Of a DNA stretch of 64,000 nt, positions 55,868 through 63,902 are shown piece after piece. Made by a program: the position numbers and the translations under genes. A model generated the notes under the pieces. The model had not been told where the DNA came from. It saw only the letters and a list, made by a program, of their open reading frames with translations, and did no database searches. The stretch spans positions 185,439-249,438 of the forward strand of contig NZ_LQOW01000005.1 of the NCBI RefSeq assembly GCF_002102185.1. Reading direction: 5' to 3'. The DNA comes from Mycobacterium fragae. GTDB lineage: Bacteria > Actinomycetota > Actinomycetes > Mycobacteriales > Mycobacteriaceae. The first letter of the stretch is position 1; every line of letters begins with the position of its first letter.

Positions 55868-55967
55868 GGCAGTGATTCGCCGCCGCCCCGTCATACAGCA
55901 ATCCGGCGGAGAAGTGTCGCTTCGTCGCCAGAAGAGTATCAAGTGGCTTTGGCATTCATCCCGTTCT

Positions 55968-56378
55968 TTACGGTGCCGGTTCTGCGAGTGCGTCGAGCAC
56001 GACGCAGTCAGCGGCCGACCCGCTGCAGCAGGAAGCTTCGGCAGCTTCGATAAGACGGGCGATGTGGTGCTCGAGGATACGCAGCTCTCGTATCTTCTCG
56101 CGCACTGCTGCGAGATGCGCCACGCCCAGGTCTCGCGCCTCGGCGCAGGAGCATTCGCTGTCGCACGTCAACGCCGCAAGTATTCGTACCTGCTCGATCG
56201 GGAAGCCGAAGTCGCGGCAGCGCCGGATAAACGTCAGCCGCCGCACATCATCTTCGCCATAACGGCGCTGGCCGCCGGCCCGCGGCGGGCTGGGGAGAAG
56301 GCCGATTGCCTCGTAGTAGCGGATCGTAGGCGCGGTGGTTCCGGTTGCTTGCGCCAGCTGGCCGATCCTAAGGCTCAT
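55968..56378 (-). CDS. MerR-family metalloregulator
   Basis: A 136-residue MerR protein. The winged helix spans residues 2-70 (RIGQLAQATGTTAPTIRYYEAIGLL), then a dimerisation helix. Metal-sensing cysteines: TCDSECSCAEAR around residue 73-81 in the dimer helix start, and SCCSGSAADC around 115-124 in the C-terminal loop. The three-site pattern resembles metal sensors such as MerR, PbrR or ZntR, with additional Cys. ATG at 56378 fits the family start. Divergent from the Cys-containing small gene, with the operator between them. Confidence 0.93.
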   Translation of the reverse strand: MSLRIGQLAQATGTTAPTIRYYEAIGLLPSPPRAGGQRRYGEDDVRRLTFIRRCRDFGFPIEQVRILAALTCDSECSCAEARDLGVAHLAAVREKIRELRILEHHIARLIEAAEASCCSGSAADCVVLDALAEPAP

Positions 56379-56402
56379 GACCAAATTTTCTCGCCATCCT
56401 TC

Positions 56403-56424
56403 TTGAACCTCAAGCAGCTTGAAG
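56403..56424 (+). promoter_or_regulatory. MerR-type operator in divergent region
   Basis: CCTCAAGCAGCTTGAAG (56408-56424) is a near-perfect palindrome with one mismatch, directly behind TTGAAC (56403-56408), a -35-like element. A palindrome within the spacer is the usual MerR arrangement. With a 19-20-bp spacer the start of transcription would fall at or next to the ATG at 56440, so the mRNA may be leaderless. Confidence 0.6.
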
Positions 56425-56439
56425 CGCAATGGTGAAGGA

Positions 56440-56775
56440 ATGTCCAAGAAAACGGAATCCTCGCCGATCGCATGCACGCTCGTCGGGGCCGAATACAACG
56501 ACCGGTTGGGCTGGATCAAACGGCTCAACGAGGAGGCCCTGTGCGACTACCGGCGCGACGGCTCCCGCATCGAACTCTCATATCATTGGTCAGCGGCCGC
56601 TCAGGTACGGGAGTTCGTCCGACGGGAGCAGCAATGCTGCCCATTTCTTGATTTCACCATTTGCGAGCAAAACAAGGCGATCATCGTCATCGTCACGGCG
56701 CCCGAGGGCGTCGGCGCAAACGACCAGGAGTTGTTCGGGCCCTATACCGCAGCCGGAGACCGCCAAAGTGATTGA
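56440..56775 (+). CDS. Small protein with Cys-Cys motif, MerR-linked
   Basis: A 111-residue protein. The core contains REFVRREQQCCPFLDFTICEQ near residue 65, three cysteines with two adjacent, next to a C-x-phenylalanine context. The first cysteine is in IACTLVG near 12. Proteins of this kind occur beside MerR regulators in many bacteria but have no described role that I know of; metal or oxidant handling is a guess. AAGGA precedes the ATG at 56440. The next gene overlaps its end by 8 bp. Confidence 0.65.
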   Translation: MSKKTESSPIACTLVGAEYNDRLGWIKRLNEEALCDYRRDGSRIELSYHWSAAAQVREFVRREQQCCPFLDFTICEQNKAIIVIVTAPEGVGANDQELFGPYTAAGDRQSD

Positions 56776-57133
56776 GTTACTGGAGGAAAGTAGCGGCAAC
56801 ATCTTAGGTATTCGGGCAACAGGGAAGTTGAGCGGAGCGGACTATCGCGAAGTGCTTGCCCCGCGGATCGAACTGTTACTCAAGCAGTTTCGCAAGCTTC
56901 GCGTCGTGTTCGTGATGGACAGCGCCTTTGCGGGTTGGAGCGTCGGGGCCGCATGGGCCAACAGCGTCCTGGACTTCCGGCATAGGCGGGATTTCGAAAA
57001 GATAGCAATGGTCGGCGCCCCCAAGTGGGAGGAATTCTGCGTGAAAGCAGTTGCAGCACTGCTGATAAACGGTGAGTTGCGGACGTTTCGCCGCGACGAA
57101 CTTGGCCACGCGTGGGAGTGGCTGCAGCAATGA
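56768..57133 (+). CDS. SpoIIAA-like (STAS-fold) protein
   Basis: A 121-residue protein of the PF11964-type SpoIIAA-like family: VIELLEESSGNILGIRATGK at the start, DYREVLAPRIELLLKQF near residue 30, RVVFVMDSAFAGWSVGAAW near 50, and KWEEFCVKAVAALLI near 88. Such domains bind nonpolar ligands or membranes rather than acting as phosphoproteins. GTG at 56768 overlaps the preceding gene by 8 bp, which suggests translational coupling in the MerR cassette. Confidence 0.82.
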   Translation: MIELLEESSGNILGIRATGKLSGADYREVLAPRIELLLKQFRKLRVVFVMDSAFAGWSVGAAWANSVLDFRHRRDFEKIAMVGAPKWEEFCVKAVAALLINGELRTFRRDELGHAWEWLQQ

Positions 57134-57209
57134 ACGCGCCCCAATGAGGGCAATCTTGGCGGCAGGTTGCCAGGCGGCCAGACCACACCTGAGACAAGCA
57201 GCTGAAAGG

Positions 57210-57743
57210 ATGATGCAAAACGTGGCGTTCAAATTCACCGAAGACATCCTGATCAATGCACCTCACAACGTGGTCTGGCAGCAACTGCGCGACGTCGAAA
57301 ACTGGTGGCCCGCATCGAACCCCGAACACATCAACCTGGAGCCGCTCAACGACCGAGACGTAACCTCTGCGGGGGCTCGCTTCCGGATCCGCGAGCGTAT
57401 CGGCGGTATACCTGGGGAAGCGGTCGGTGAGATCACCGACGTAAAACCCGATAGGGCGGTCACGTGGGACGCCACGGCACGGTACCGCTGGCTTGGCGTA
57501 CCCCTCACGGTCGGCGAGGGTGTGACATGGCGTGTGGAGCCGCAGGACTCGTCGACGGCGCGGGTAAGCGCTGAGGTCTGGGCGAACTTCCCTCGCCACC
57601 TGCTCGGCCAGGTCATGGAGTTCTGCTTCACCCGTCTACTTAACGGGATTAAAAAAGATCGCGAACACGCCCGAACCGAACTGCGATATCTGAAGCTTAT
57701 CCTCGAACGCGACGGAGTAGAAGGTGACGGGCCCACAAGCTAG
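57210..57743 (+). CDS. SRPBCC-family protein of the MerR cassette
   Basis: A 177-residue START/Bet v1-fold protein: FKFTEDILINAPHNVVWQQL near residue 10, RDVTSAGARFRIRERIGGIP and a C-terminal helix with MEFCFTRLLNGIKKDREH. It shares the fold with the protein at 23086 but is not a close copy. It follows the SpoIIAA-like gene by 76 bp and may be in the same operon. AAAGGA lies just before the ATG at 57210. Ligand unknown. Confidence 0.8.
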   Translation: MMQNVAFKFTEDILINAPHNVVWQQLRDVENWWPASNPEHINLEPLNDRDVTSAGARFRIRERIGGIPGEAVGEITDVKPDRAVTWDATARYRWLGVPLTVGEGVTWRVEPQDSSTARVSAEVWANFPRHLLGQVMEFCFTRLLNGIKKDREHARTELRYLKLILERDGVEGDGPTS

Positions 57744-57744
57744 C

Positions 57745-57962
57745 GGTAGCCGTCACATTGTGCAGCGCGCTCAAATTGCGTACGCGGCATTTCGGACCTC
57801 CGGTCATTCGAGACATGATCGGACGAGCGACCGGCATCTTGATGGAACGTTTTGGACATCGATGCCCCGGCAGACTTCCATGGTTTTGGTAGCGCTGGCG
57901 GAGGAATCACTGAGGCAGTCTGCGTCGCCTTCGCTGGCGTCCTCGGCAACCGCGTTAGGCAC
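57745..57962 (+). pseudogene. Remnant of an ANTAR-domain gene
   Basis: Pieces of an ANTAR RNA-binding domain lie in different frames. One frame reads IRDMIGRATGILMERFG at about 57799-57850, close to the usual DVIGQAKGILMERF. A second continues DIDAPADF, and a third ALAEESLRQSAS near 57893. No start or RNA-binding C-terminus remains. At least two frameshifts disrupt it, so it is a broken gene. Confidence 0.5.
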
Positions 57963-57966
57963 AGGG

Positions 57967-59088
57967 CTACTCTTGCCCCGAACCCAGACGTCGCACACGG
58001 TCGCCGCCGGATGCATCGGCCGGCCCACGCTCCGGCGAGCGTCCACCTGGCTCAGTAGACGAGTGCCGCGGCTCGTGCGTGCCGTCTGTGGTGATCGCGT
58101 TGACCGCCCGGGGTATTCGCAGCACAGCAGAGACGGCCACGATCACCCAGGCCATCAGTGCGTTCCAAAAGCCAACTAGCGCAACGGTTTGCAGCGGTTG
58201 CGTGTGGAGTTCGGTGGCTATCGCGTAGGTGGCGGCGGAGTACATCCCCAGCGGGAACACCAATGTCCACCACGCGCCGGTAAAGTCCAAAATCTTCGGT
58301 CGCTGTTCTATGCGGTGCAGGCTGAAGTACATCAGAAGCGGTATCCACGCGCTCGCCAGTGCCCAGAGCACTACCGTGACCACACGCATCGTCCCAGTTA
58401 GTCCGTTCTGGGCCTGCTCCGCGATGTAGTGGCCAGCAACGACCGCGATCGAGAGTGAGCCCATCAATATCCAGGCGTCCGGTTCAAATCCGTCGCGGTC
58501 GAGTCTTTCGGCGACGGCACGCCACACCATCAGCGACGTCAACATCACGTAGAGAGCCAATGCCAAGCCCCAGAACGCCAACGCGGCTATCAGCCAGCGG
58601 CGCTGACCCATGTTATTGGTCAACTTGGCGGCTACGATCGCCAATCCTGACGTGGCCACACTAACGAGGAGCCATGCACCGTGAGCTTGACTTCGCAGTT
58701 CGGCTAAGCGGCGCCCCCAGAGGTTGCGCAAACTCAGCACCAGCAATATCAGCCAGGCCAATGCAGCAGTCGCGCCGAGTATCGGCACCGCCATTGGATA
58801 GGACGAGGATAGGCGGTTGGCCAGCACCGCACAGCTGGCGACAAACGTGAATAGGGGCAGGGTGACCTCAGCATCTGTCATGGACCACGGCACGACCCGG
58901 CCCTTGGCGGCGGCGACGATGACCGTCGCGGCAACGAGAACCACGAGAGCTAGGGCAGTGAAAAGGCTGAGGGAGGCGCTGAGCCAGGTGTAGTGGTGGT
59001 TGCGTGCCGCAACGGACAAGATTCCAGTGGCCATCACTACCGCGAACACATCCGGCGACAATTTGCTTTTGTTTAGCTGGACAGTCAC
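57967..59088 (-). CDS. TDT/SLAC1-family anion channel or transporter
   Basis: A 373-residue membrane protein with ten predicted helices. It belongs to the tellurite-resistance/dicarboxylate (TDT) family that includes TehA and the plant anion channel SLAC1: VVMATGILSVAAR near residue 17, LPLFTFVASCAVL near 78, and WWTLVFPLGMYSAATYAIA near 275. The gate phenylalanine position of TehA cannot be assigned with certainty. The C-terminal 40 residues are hydrophilic and arginine-rich. A GTG at 59088 is the only reasonable start. Confidence 0.88.
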   Translation of the reverse strand: MTVQLNKSKLSPDVFAVVMATGILSVAARNHHYTWLSASLSLFTALALVVLVAATVIVAAAKGRVVPWSMTDAEVTLPLFTFVASCAVLANRLSSSYPMAVPILGATAALAWLILLVLSLRNLWGRRLAELRSQAHGAWLLVSVATSGLAIVAAKLTNNMGQRRWLIAALAFWGLALALYVMLTSLMVWRAVAERLDRDGFEPDAWILMGSLSIAVVAGHYIAEQAQNGLTGTMRVVTVVLWALASAWIPLLMYFSLHRIEQRPKILDFTGAWWTLVFPLGMYSAATYAIATELHTQPLQTVALVGFWNALMAWVIVAVSAVLRIPRAVNAITTDGTHEPRHSSTEPGGRSPERGPADASGGDRVRRLGSGQE

Positions 59089-59690
59089 CGCGAACCTGCC
59101 GGTTCTACGCCCAGTTTGCCCATTCCGGCGCGCTCACGTCGGCAGCTCGCCACGCATGCTTTCCGCAAGCGCGACAGCAAGACCGTGAATGGCGAGCATC
59201 GCTTCCGGCCCGAAGATCGAGGAGCCGCCCGCAGTTCCTGACTGAGGTTGAAACGCAGTCCACGCTTTGCCCGATTTCTGGAATGGATGCGGCTCGCATA
59301 CCCGCAGTGCTCGCCGTTGAACCGTCGCTCATGGTGCATCGTTCCCTGTGCTGGCATCCGCTTGGGATCGGCTATCGACGACCTGACCCGCGAGTTCAGC
59401 CCGATCGGATGAGCGCAGGGGCCGATACCCCGTAGCGCCAGCCAGATGCACGGACGCTGGCAGCCGTAGTCACAGACGCGGTCTAGAGCGGAGCTTGCAA
59501 AATTCGACGGCCGGGGATACCCGGGCCCGCACTCCTCACGGGCGCACGGTCAACCGCCGCGATGTGACGACCGACCCGCGTTCTTGAGTACTGCGTCGGT
59601 TGGGGATGGACCGGTTTATCGGGGCCGGTCAGCGGGTATGTCACCCGCCTCAATGCTCTGCGGGGGTACCGGGAGAGCGAGGAGGTGGGC

Positions 59691-59851
59691 AATGTGCGGC
59701 GTGATAGGCGAAGTTCGGCGCGCAAGAGCGCCGGGATATGGCTGCCGATACCTGGCACGAATGGCGCCGCCCGCCGTAGCCCGGAATCGCCTCGGCATTG
59801 AGGCGTATCTGCAACGCCGACGACATCGGCAATGGCGCAGTCGCGGCTCGT
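59691..59851 (+). pseudogene. Possible N-terminal remnant of a class II glutamine amidotransferase
   Basis: AGGAGG at 59679-59684 precedes an ATG that reads MCGVIGEVRR, as in AsnB-type amidotransferases, where Cys2 becomes the nucleophile. After about ten codons the similarity stops in this frame, and the next frame reads RAPDMAADTWHEW, like the usual next segment. A frameshift and early stop would explain it. The evidence is short. Confidence 0.3.
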
Positions 59852-60363
59852 AGCGTTCGGTGGCGTCTGCGGCTCGCGGAAAGCAACCGATCACCCGATG
59901 ATGCGTGTGCCGATCGGTAAACAGTTCGATAGCGGTTTGGGCGCCGCGGGATGCATCTTCTACCCCGGCGTTCGTGTCGCAACGGTGCGACAAATCACCA
60001 CCAGCAGCGTCACTTAACGGAATCGTAATCAGTCGGTAGGGCGATTTCGCAGAGGCCGCTGGTGCGCAACCGACGCAAAAAGTACGTCAAGAACGGTCCT
60101 AGCGCCGTGCTGTCTACAACGCCGGAGGTAACAACGACAAGCTGATTCAAAAGGCTCACAGGGCAGCGTATGCAGATGTTGCAACTGTACTCAGCCGAGG
60201 AGCGCCATCTTCGGCTGAAGTGTCAAGGCCATTAATAATAGTAGCCCTTAGTGGACGACATCTATTGGCGTCGAACGGGTTTGCCATCCGTCGCACATCG
60301 GTGACGACGCTGGATCTGCTGCGCCCAAGGGATGGTCGCAACCTGCAATTTGCTCCAAACATA

Positions 60364-60392
60364 TTGAATGCAAAGGATATTCACGATATAGT
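60364..60392 (+). promoter_or_regulatory. Predicted sigma-A-type promoter of the PPE/PE operon
   Basis: TTGAAT (60364-60369) and TATAGT (60387-60392) are separated by 17 bp. Transcription would begin about 60399, giving an 80-nt leader to the first PPE gene. A perfect 12-bp palindrome CACTGATCAGTG (60403-60414) follows directly and might bind a regulator. Confidence 0.6.
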
Positions 60393-60461
60393 CGCGCCGT
60401 GGCACTGATCAGTGAGCTGTATCCTGTTGGCGTCCAAGCGCTGTCACCAATCGCATGCCTT

Positions 60462-60474
60462 CCCCCTAAGGGGG
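60462..60474 (+). promoter_or_regulatory. Hairpin just before the first PPE start
   Basis: CCCCC-TAA-GGGGG forms a strong 5-bp stem, ending 7 bp before the ATG. The GGGGG may double as the ribosome site, so the hairpin could hold translation in check. Confidence 0.4.
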
Positions 60475-60481
60475 TTTGTTG

Positions 60482-61732
60482 ATGGATTTCGGTTTGTTCC
60501 CGCCAGAGATTAACTCCGGTCGGATGTATGCGGGCCCTGGGCCGGGGCCGATGCTCGCTGCCGCGGCGGCCTGGGATGTGCTGGCCGCCGAATTACAGTT
60601 GACGGTGGCGTCATACGGATCGGTGATCTCAGGATTGACCGCTGGCTGGCAGGGTCCGTCGTCGGTGGCGATGGCAGCCGCGGCCGCACCGTATGCGGCG
60701 TGGATGACTGCCACCGCAGCCCAGGCCGAGCAAACCGCTAACCAGGCCAGAATGGCGGCGGCGGCTTATGAGACGGCGTTCGCCGCCACCGTGCCCCCGC
60801 CTGTGATAGCGGCGAACCGTGCCCAGTTGATGGCGTTAGTCGCGACAAACTTTTTCGGTCAGAACACTTCGGCAATCATGGCCACGGAGGCCCAGTACGC
60901 GGAGATGTGGGCCCAGGATGCCGCCGCGATGTATGGCTATGCCGGCTCGTCGGCGACCGCCTCGCAGGTGACGCCGTTCAGTCCGGCACCGCAGACAACG
61001 AATCCGGCGGGCGCGGCAAGCCAATCCGCCGCAGTCGCCCAGGCCACCGGCACGGCGGCCGCTACGCATGCACAGACGGTGCCCCAGCTGATGTCGACGA
61101 CACCGCAGGCACTGCAAAGCCTCGCGGCGCCCAGTGGGACGACAGCGCCCGCTGCGGCCGCGGCTGATCCGCCGTCGCCGCTGTCGTCCCTGCTCTCACT
61201 CGACCAGTTCCTCACTGGCCCGTTAGGGCCGACCTCGTTGTACGGCATTGGCGGCAGCCCGTATCTCTTAGGCGTAGAAAATTATCTGGTGCCCCAAAAC
61301 GGGGCGAACCTGACCAGCGCGGCCCACAGGCTCGAAAGGGACCGGTTGAAGTCGGGGCTGGGCCCCGGCCTTGGTTTGGAGACGCGTGTGGTGGGCTCAG
61401 CGGGCGGGAACGGGATATCGGCGGGCATGGGCCGCGCCGGCTTGGTCGGAAACCTCTCGGTGCCGCAAAGTTGGACCGTCGGCGCCCAGCCGGTGCGGCC
61501 GGTCGCCGTCGCATTGCCGCAAACCGCTCTGTCTACCGCCCCCGCGGCGCTCGCAGCAGACGGTCAGGGGAGCCTATTCAGCAATATGGCCTTGTCCAGT
61601 TTGGCGGGACGTGCCATGGCCGGTACCGGTGGTACCGCTGCCCGGTCCCTCAGCGTAGGCGGGGCCGGAACCGGGGGGCCGGCCACCACGGCCACCATCA
61701 TCGTGATACCCGCCGACGACGCGAAGGAATAG
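60482..61732 (+). CDS. PPE-family protein, SVP subgroup
   Basis: A 416-residue protein. It starts with [18 protein letters not shown], the PPE motif at residues 8-10, then the PPE helical domain (to about 180) with WQGPSS. The SVP-type region [15 protein letters not shown] lies near 322, and the end is [10 protein letters not shown]. It is close to the PPE25/PPE27-type proteins of ESX-5 loci, secreted with a PE partner through ESX-5. The ATG at 60482 follows the hairpin; a TTG 6 bp upstream is not needed. Confidence 0.92.
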   Translation: MDFGLFPPEINSGRMYAGPGPGPMLAAAAAWDVLAAELQLTVASYGSVISGLTAGWQGPSSVAMAAAAAPYAAWMTATAAQAEQTANQARMAAAAYETAFAATVPPPVIAANRAQLMALVATNFFGQNTSAIMATEAQYAEMWAQDAAAMYGYAGSSATASQVTPFSPAPQTTNPAGAASQSAAVAQATGTAAATHAQTVPQLMSTTPQALQSLAAPSGTTAPAAAAADPPSPLSSLLSLDQFLTGPLGPTSLYGIGGSPYLLGVENYLVPQNGANLTSAAHRLERDRLKSGLGPGLGLETRVVGSAGGNGISAGMGRAGLVGNLSVPQSWTVGAQPVRPVAVALPQTALSTAPAALAADGQGSLFSNMALSSLAGRAMAGTGGTAARSLSVGGAGTGGPATTATIIVIPADDAKE

Positions 61733-62073
61733 CCGCCGTTGCAGCGCGTTACCGGCCCCGCCCTGAAATTTTGGAGACACGTCCGATGACCTTCAACCAC
61801 CAGATCGACTTCAACCCCGCCGCCACAGGCTCGGCGGCCACGGTGTTGAAGGCCGGACGTCTGGTGATCGTACCCAAACCGTTGTCGCTCAGGCGTTTGC
61901 CGACAGTGCCGGATCAACAACAGCGATGCATTTGTACGACGGGCGCAACTTTCGCTGCCCACGACATGAGGTGGACACGTGTCTGTGGTGAGGACACAGC
62001 CGGAAATGTTGGCGGCGGCGACCAGGTGTGCACCGAGGCCGCTGACACGATTGCGAACGGCTAAGGGGCAGTG
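61733..62073. other. Gap between PPE genes holding a broken PE gene
   Basis: A frame from ATG 61786 to the stop at 62064 is open but has no family resemblance in its first part (MTFNHQIDFNPAATGSA). The right part holds the PE remnant listed separately. A leader or decayed gene is more likely than a working protein. Confidence 0.4.
61979..62064 (+). pseudogene. Collapsed PE gene (PE18/PE19-type remnant)
   Basis: The 5' end reads MSVVRTQPEMLAAATR (GTG start at 61979), matching the PE start MSFVTTQPExLAAAA. After 16 codons the frame changes and the other frame ends CTEAADTIANG, like the end of intact PE proteins (AATEVANAIATS). A large internal deletion of about 200 bp with a frameshift explains this. 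The intact PE gene is at 63475. Confidence 0.65.
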
Positions 62074-63456
62074 ATGGATTTTGGAGCATTGCCGCCGGAG
62101 ATCAACTCCGGCCGCATGTACATCGGTCCCGGGTCCGGGTCGATGATGGCGGCGGCTTCGGCGTGGGATGAGCTGGCCGCCGAGCTGCATTCGACCGCGG
62201 CCTCCTACTTCTCGGTGATCTCGGGGCTGACCGCTGAGTGGCAAGGCCCGTCGTCGGCGACCATGTCGGCTGCGGCCGCGCCGTATGCGGCGTGGATGAG
62301 TGCCACCGCCGCGCAGGCCGAGCAGGCCGCCGCCCAAGCCAGGGCGGCAGCGGCTGCCTATGAGACCGCGTTTGCGGCAATGGTGCCTCCGCCGGTGATC
62401 ACGGCTAACCGCAGCCAGCTGGCGTCGCTGGTGGCGACCAACATTTTTGGCCAGAACACGCCGGCGATCGCGGCGACCGAAGCTCAGTACGGGGATATGT
62501 GGGCCCAAGACGCCGCAGCGATGTACGGCTACGGCGGCTCCTCGGCGACCGCATCGCAGATGACGCCGTTCACCCCGCCGCCGCAGACCACCAACCCGGG
62601 CGGAGTCGGCGGCCAGGCCGCTGCGGTTGCCCAAGCCACCGGGACGTCCGCAGGCACGAACGCACAATCGACGTTGCCGCAGCTGATGTCGGCGACATCG
62701 CAAGGGCTGCAAAGTCTCGCAACGCCCGCGGCAGCTGATCCGCCGCCGTCATTGACGAGTTTGCTGACCAGCCTGAATTCATCGCCGTTGGCGCTGGCCG
62801 CCGGGAATATCGAGTTTGTCACCAAAGGTATCCGCCCAGCTAACGACGCATTGCTCAGCACTAGCTTGGGCTTGGTCGCAGCCGCACGGACTATCAACGA
62901 CAGGGCCGTCGAACTAGAGGGGCCGCTGTTCGCGGAGCTTGGTTCGGGCACGCGAGTGTTGGGGGCAGCGGGACTGGCGGCGCGCGGGTCGACGGTATCG
63001 GCGAGCGTCGGCAGCGCGGGCCTGGTGGGGGCGTTGTCGGTGCCGCCGAGCTGGGCCGCAGCCACTCCGACGATCAGGTTGGCCGCCACCGTGTTGCAGA
63101 GCACCAGCGCGGCTGCCGCCCCCGCGGTCACGGGAAGCCTCTATGGTCAGATGGCCCTGGCAAGTTTGGCCGGAAGCGCTCTGGGCGGCGGTGTTCCCCG
63201 CGCGACAGCCGGAATCGCCGCCCGAGGGGTAGGCCGCCCCTCGTCGGACAAGGACAGCGAGACGCCGGAGAACCTCAAGCATGTCCTGGCGGAAATGTCG
63301 CAGAACCCGGACTCGGTGCAGCACTGGGAGACCAATGAGGCTGAACTTGACGGGCTCATCGCCCAGCTGTCGAAAAAACCGGGCATCCATGCCGTGCACC
63401 TGTCTTCCGGCGACAACACGAAGACCTCAACGCCACGGAAGGCTCGGTGGGGATAA
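62074..63456 (+). CDS. PPE-family protein, SVP subgroup, with extended C-terminus
   Basis: A 460-residue PPE-SVP protein whose first 200 residues are nearly a copy of the upstream PPE protein ([38 protein letters not shown]). The SVP motif is [15 protein letters not shown] near 320. It then has about 70 extra residues ([20 protein letters not shown], then [20 protein letters not shown]), a possible small globular domain of unclear origin. The ATG at 62074 overlaps the remnant PE frame. It is followed by the PE gene after 18 bp. Confidence 0.9.
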   Translation: MDFGALPPEINSGRMYIGPGSGSMMAAASAWDELAAELHSTAASYFSVISGLTAEWQGPSSATMSAAAAPYAAWMSATAAQAEQAAAQARAAAAAYETAFAAMVPPPVITANRSQLASLVATNIFGQNTPAIAATEAQYGDMWAQDAAAMYGYGGSSATASQMTPFTPPPQTTNPGGVGGQAAAVAQATGTSAGTNAQSTLPQLMSATSQGLQSLATPAAADPPPSLTSLLTSLNSSPLALAAGNIEFVTKGIRPANDALLSTSLGLVAAARTINDRAVELEGPLFAELGSGTRVLGAAGLAARGSTVSASVGSAGLVGALSVPPSWAAATPTIRLAATVLQSTSAAAAPAVTGSLYGQMALASLAGSALGGGVPRATAGIAARGVGRPSSDKDSETPENLKHVLAEMSQNPDSVQHWETNEAELDGLIAQLSKKPGIHAVHLSSGDNTKTSTPRKARWG

Positions 63457-63474
63457 CTAGAAAGGAGAAGCCAA

Positions 63475-63774
63475 ATGTCGTTCGTGACAACACAACCGGA
63501 GGTGCTCACGGCAGCAGCCTCCAGTCTGCAGGCCATCGGGTCGACCATGGCCGCTCACAACGCGGCGGCAGCAGCACCGACGACAGGCGTGGTTCCCGCC
63601 GCTGCCGACGAAGTGTCGGCGCTTACGGCAGCACAGTTTGCCGCGCACGCCCAGATGTATCAGGCGATCAGCGCCCAGGCGGTCGCGATTCACGAGATGT
63701 TCGTGAACACCCTAGCCACCAGCGCCGGCTCGTATGCAGCCACTGAGGTTGCCAATGCAATTGCTACCAGCTAG
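63475..63774 (+). CDS. PE-family protein (PE18/PE19-like)
   Basis: A 99-residue PE protein. It follows the ESX-5 PE19 pattern: MSFVTTQPEVLTAAASSLQ, AAAAPTTGVVPAAADEVSAL and YQAISAQAVAIHEMFVNTL, ending AATEVANAIATS. Two antiparallel helices, with the YxxxD/E-like export region near the end (SYAATEVAN). AGAAAGGAG precedes the ATG at 63475. It should pair with the PPE protein just upstream and leave the cell by ESX-5. Confidence 0.95.
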   Translation: MSFVTTQPEVLTAAASSLQAIGSTMAAHNAAAAAPTTGVVPAAADEVSALTAAQFAAHAQMYQAISAQAVAIHEMFVNTLATSAGSYAATEVANAIATS

Positions 63775-63902
63775 GTGGCGTTAGTGCGGTACCCGACTCA
63801 GCCGTAGCGCGTTGGACCGCGACACATTTCGAAGGAGCCCCTCACATGCTCAATCCGCAAAACGGTTGATATCGAATGATTTGAGATAAAGGAGACATTC
63901 AG

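Larger units (their letters stand above)
59089..60481. other. 1.4-kb largely gene-free region
   Basis: There are many short frames but none convincing. Two things stand out: a possible amidotransferase start (59691) and the PPE promoter with a palindrome near the right end (60364-60414). A short frame at 60220-60408 has no homology signs and no ribosome site. The stretch looks like decayed accessory DNA followed by the PPE leader. Confidence 0.5.

Noticed and set aside
57724..58179. 151-codon plus-strand frame over the ANTAR remnant and channel gene end
   Set aside because: It mixes the remnant with antisense of the SLAC1-like gene and has no consistent family match.
59483..59993. Minus-strand frames of 91-125 codons
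   Set aside because: Arg/Cys/Ala composition typical of shadows and no start signals.
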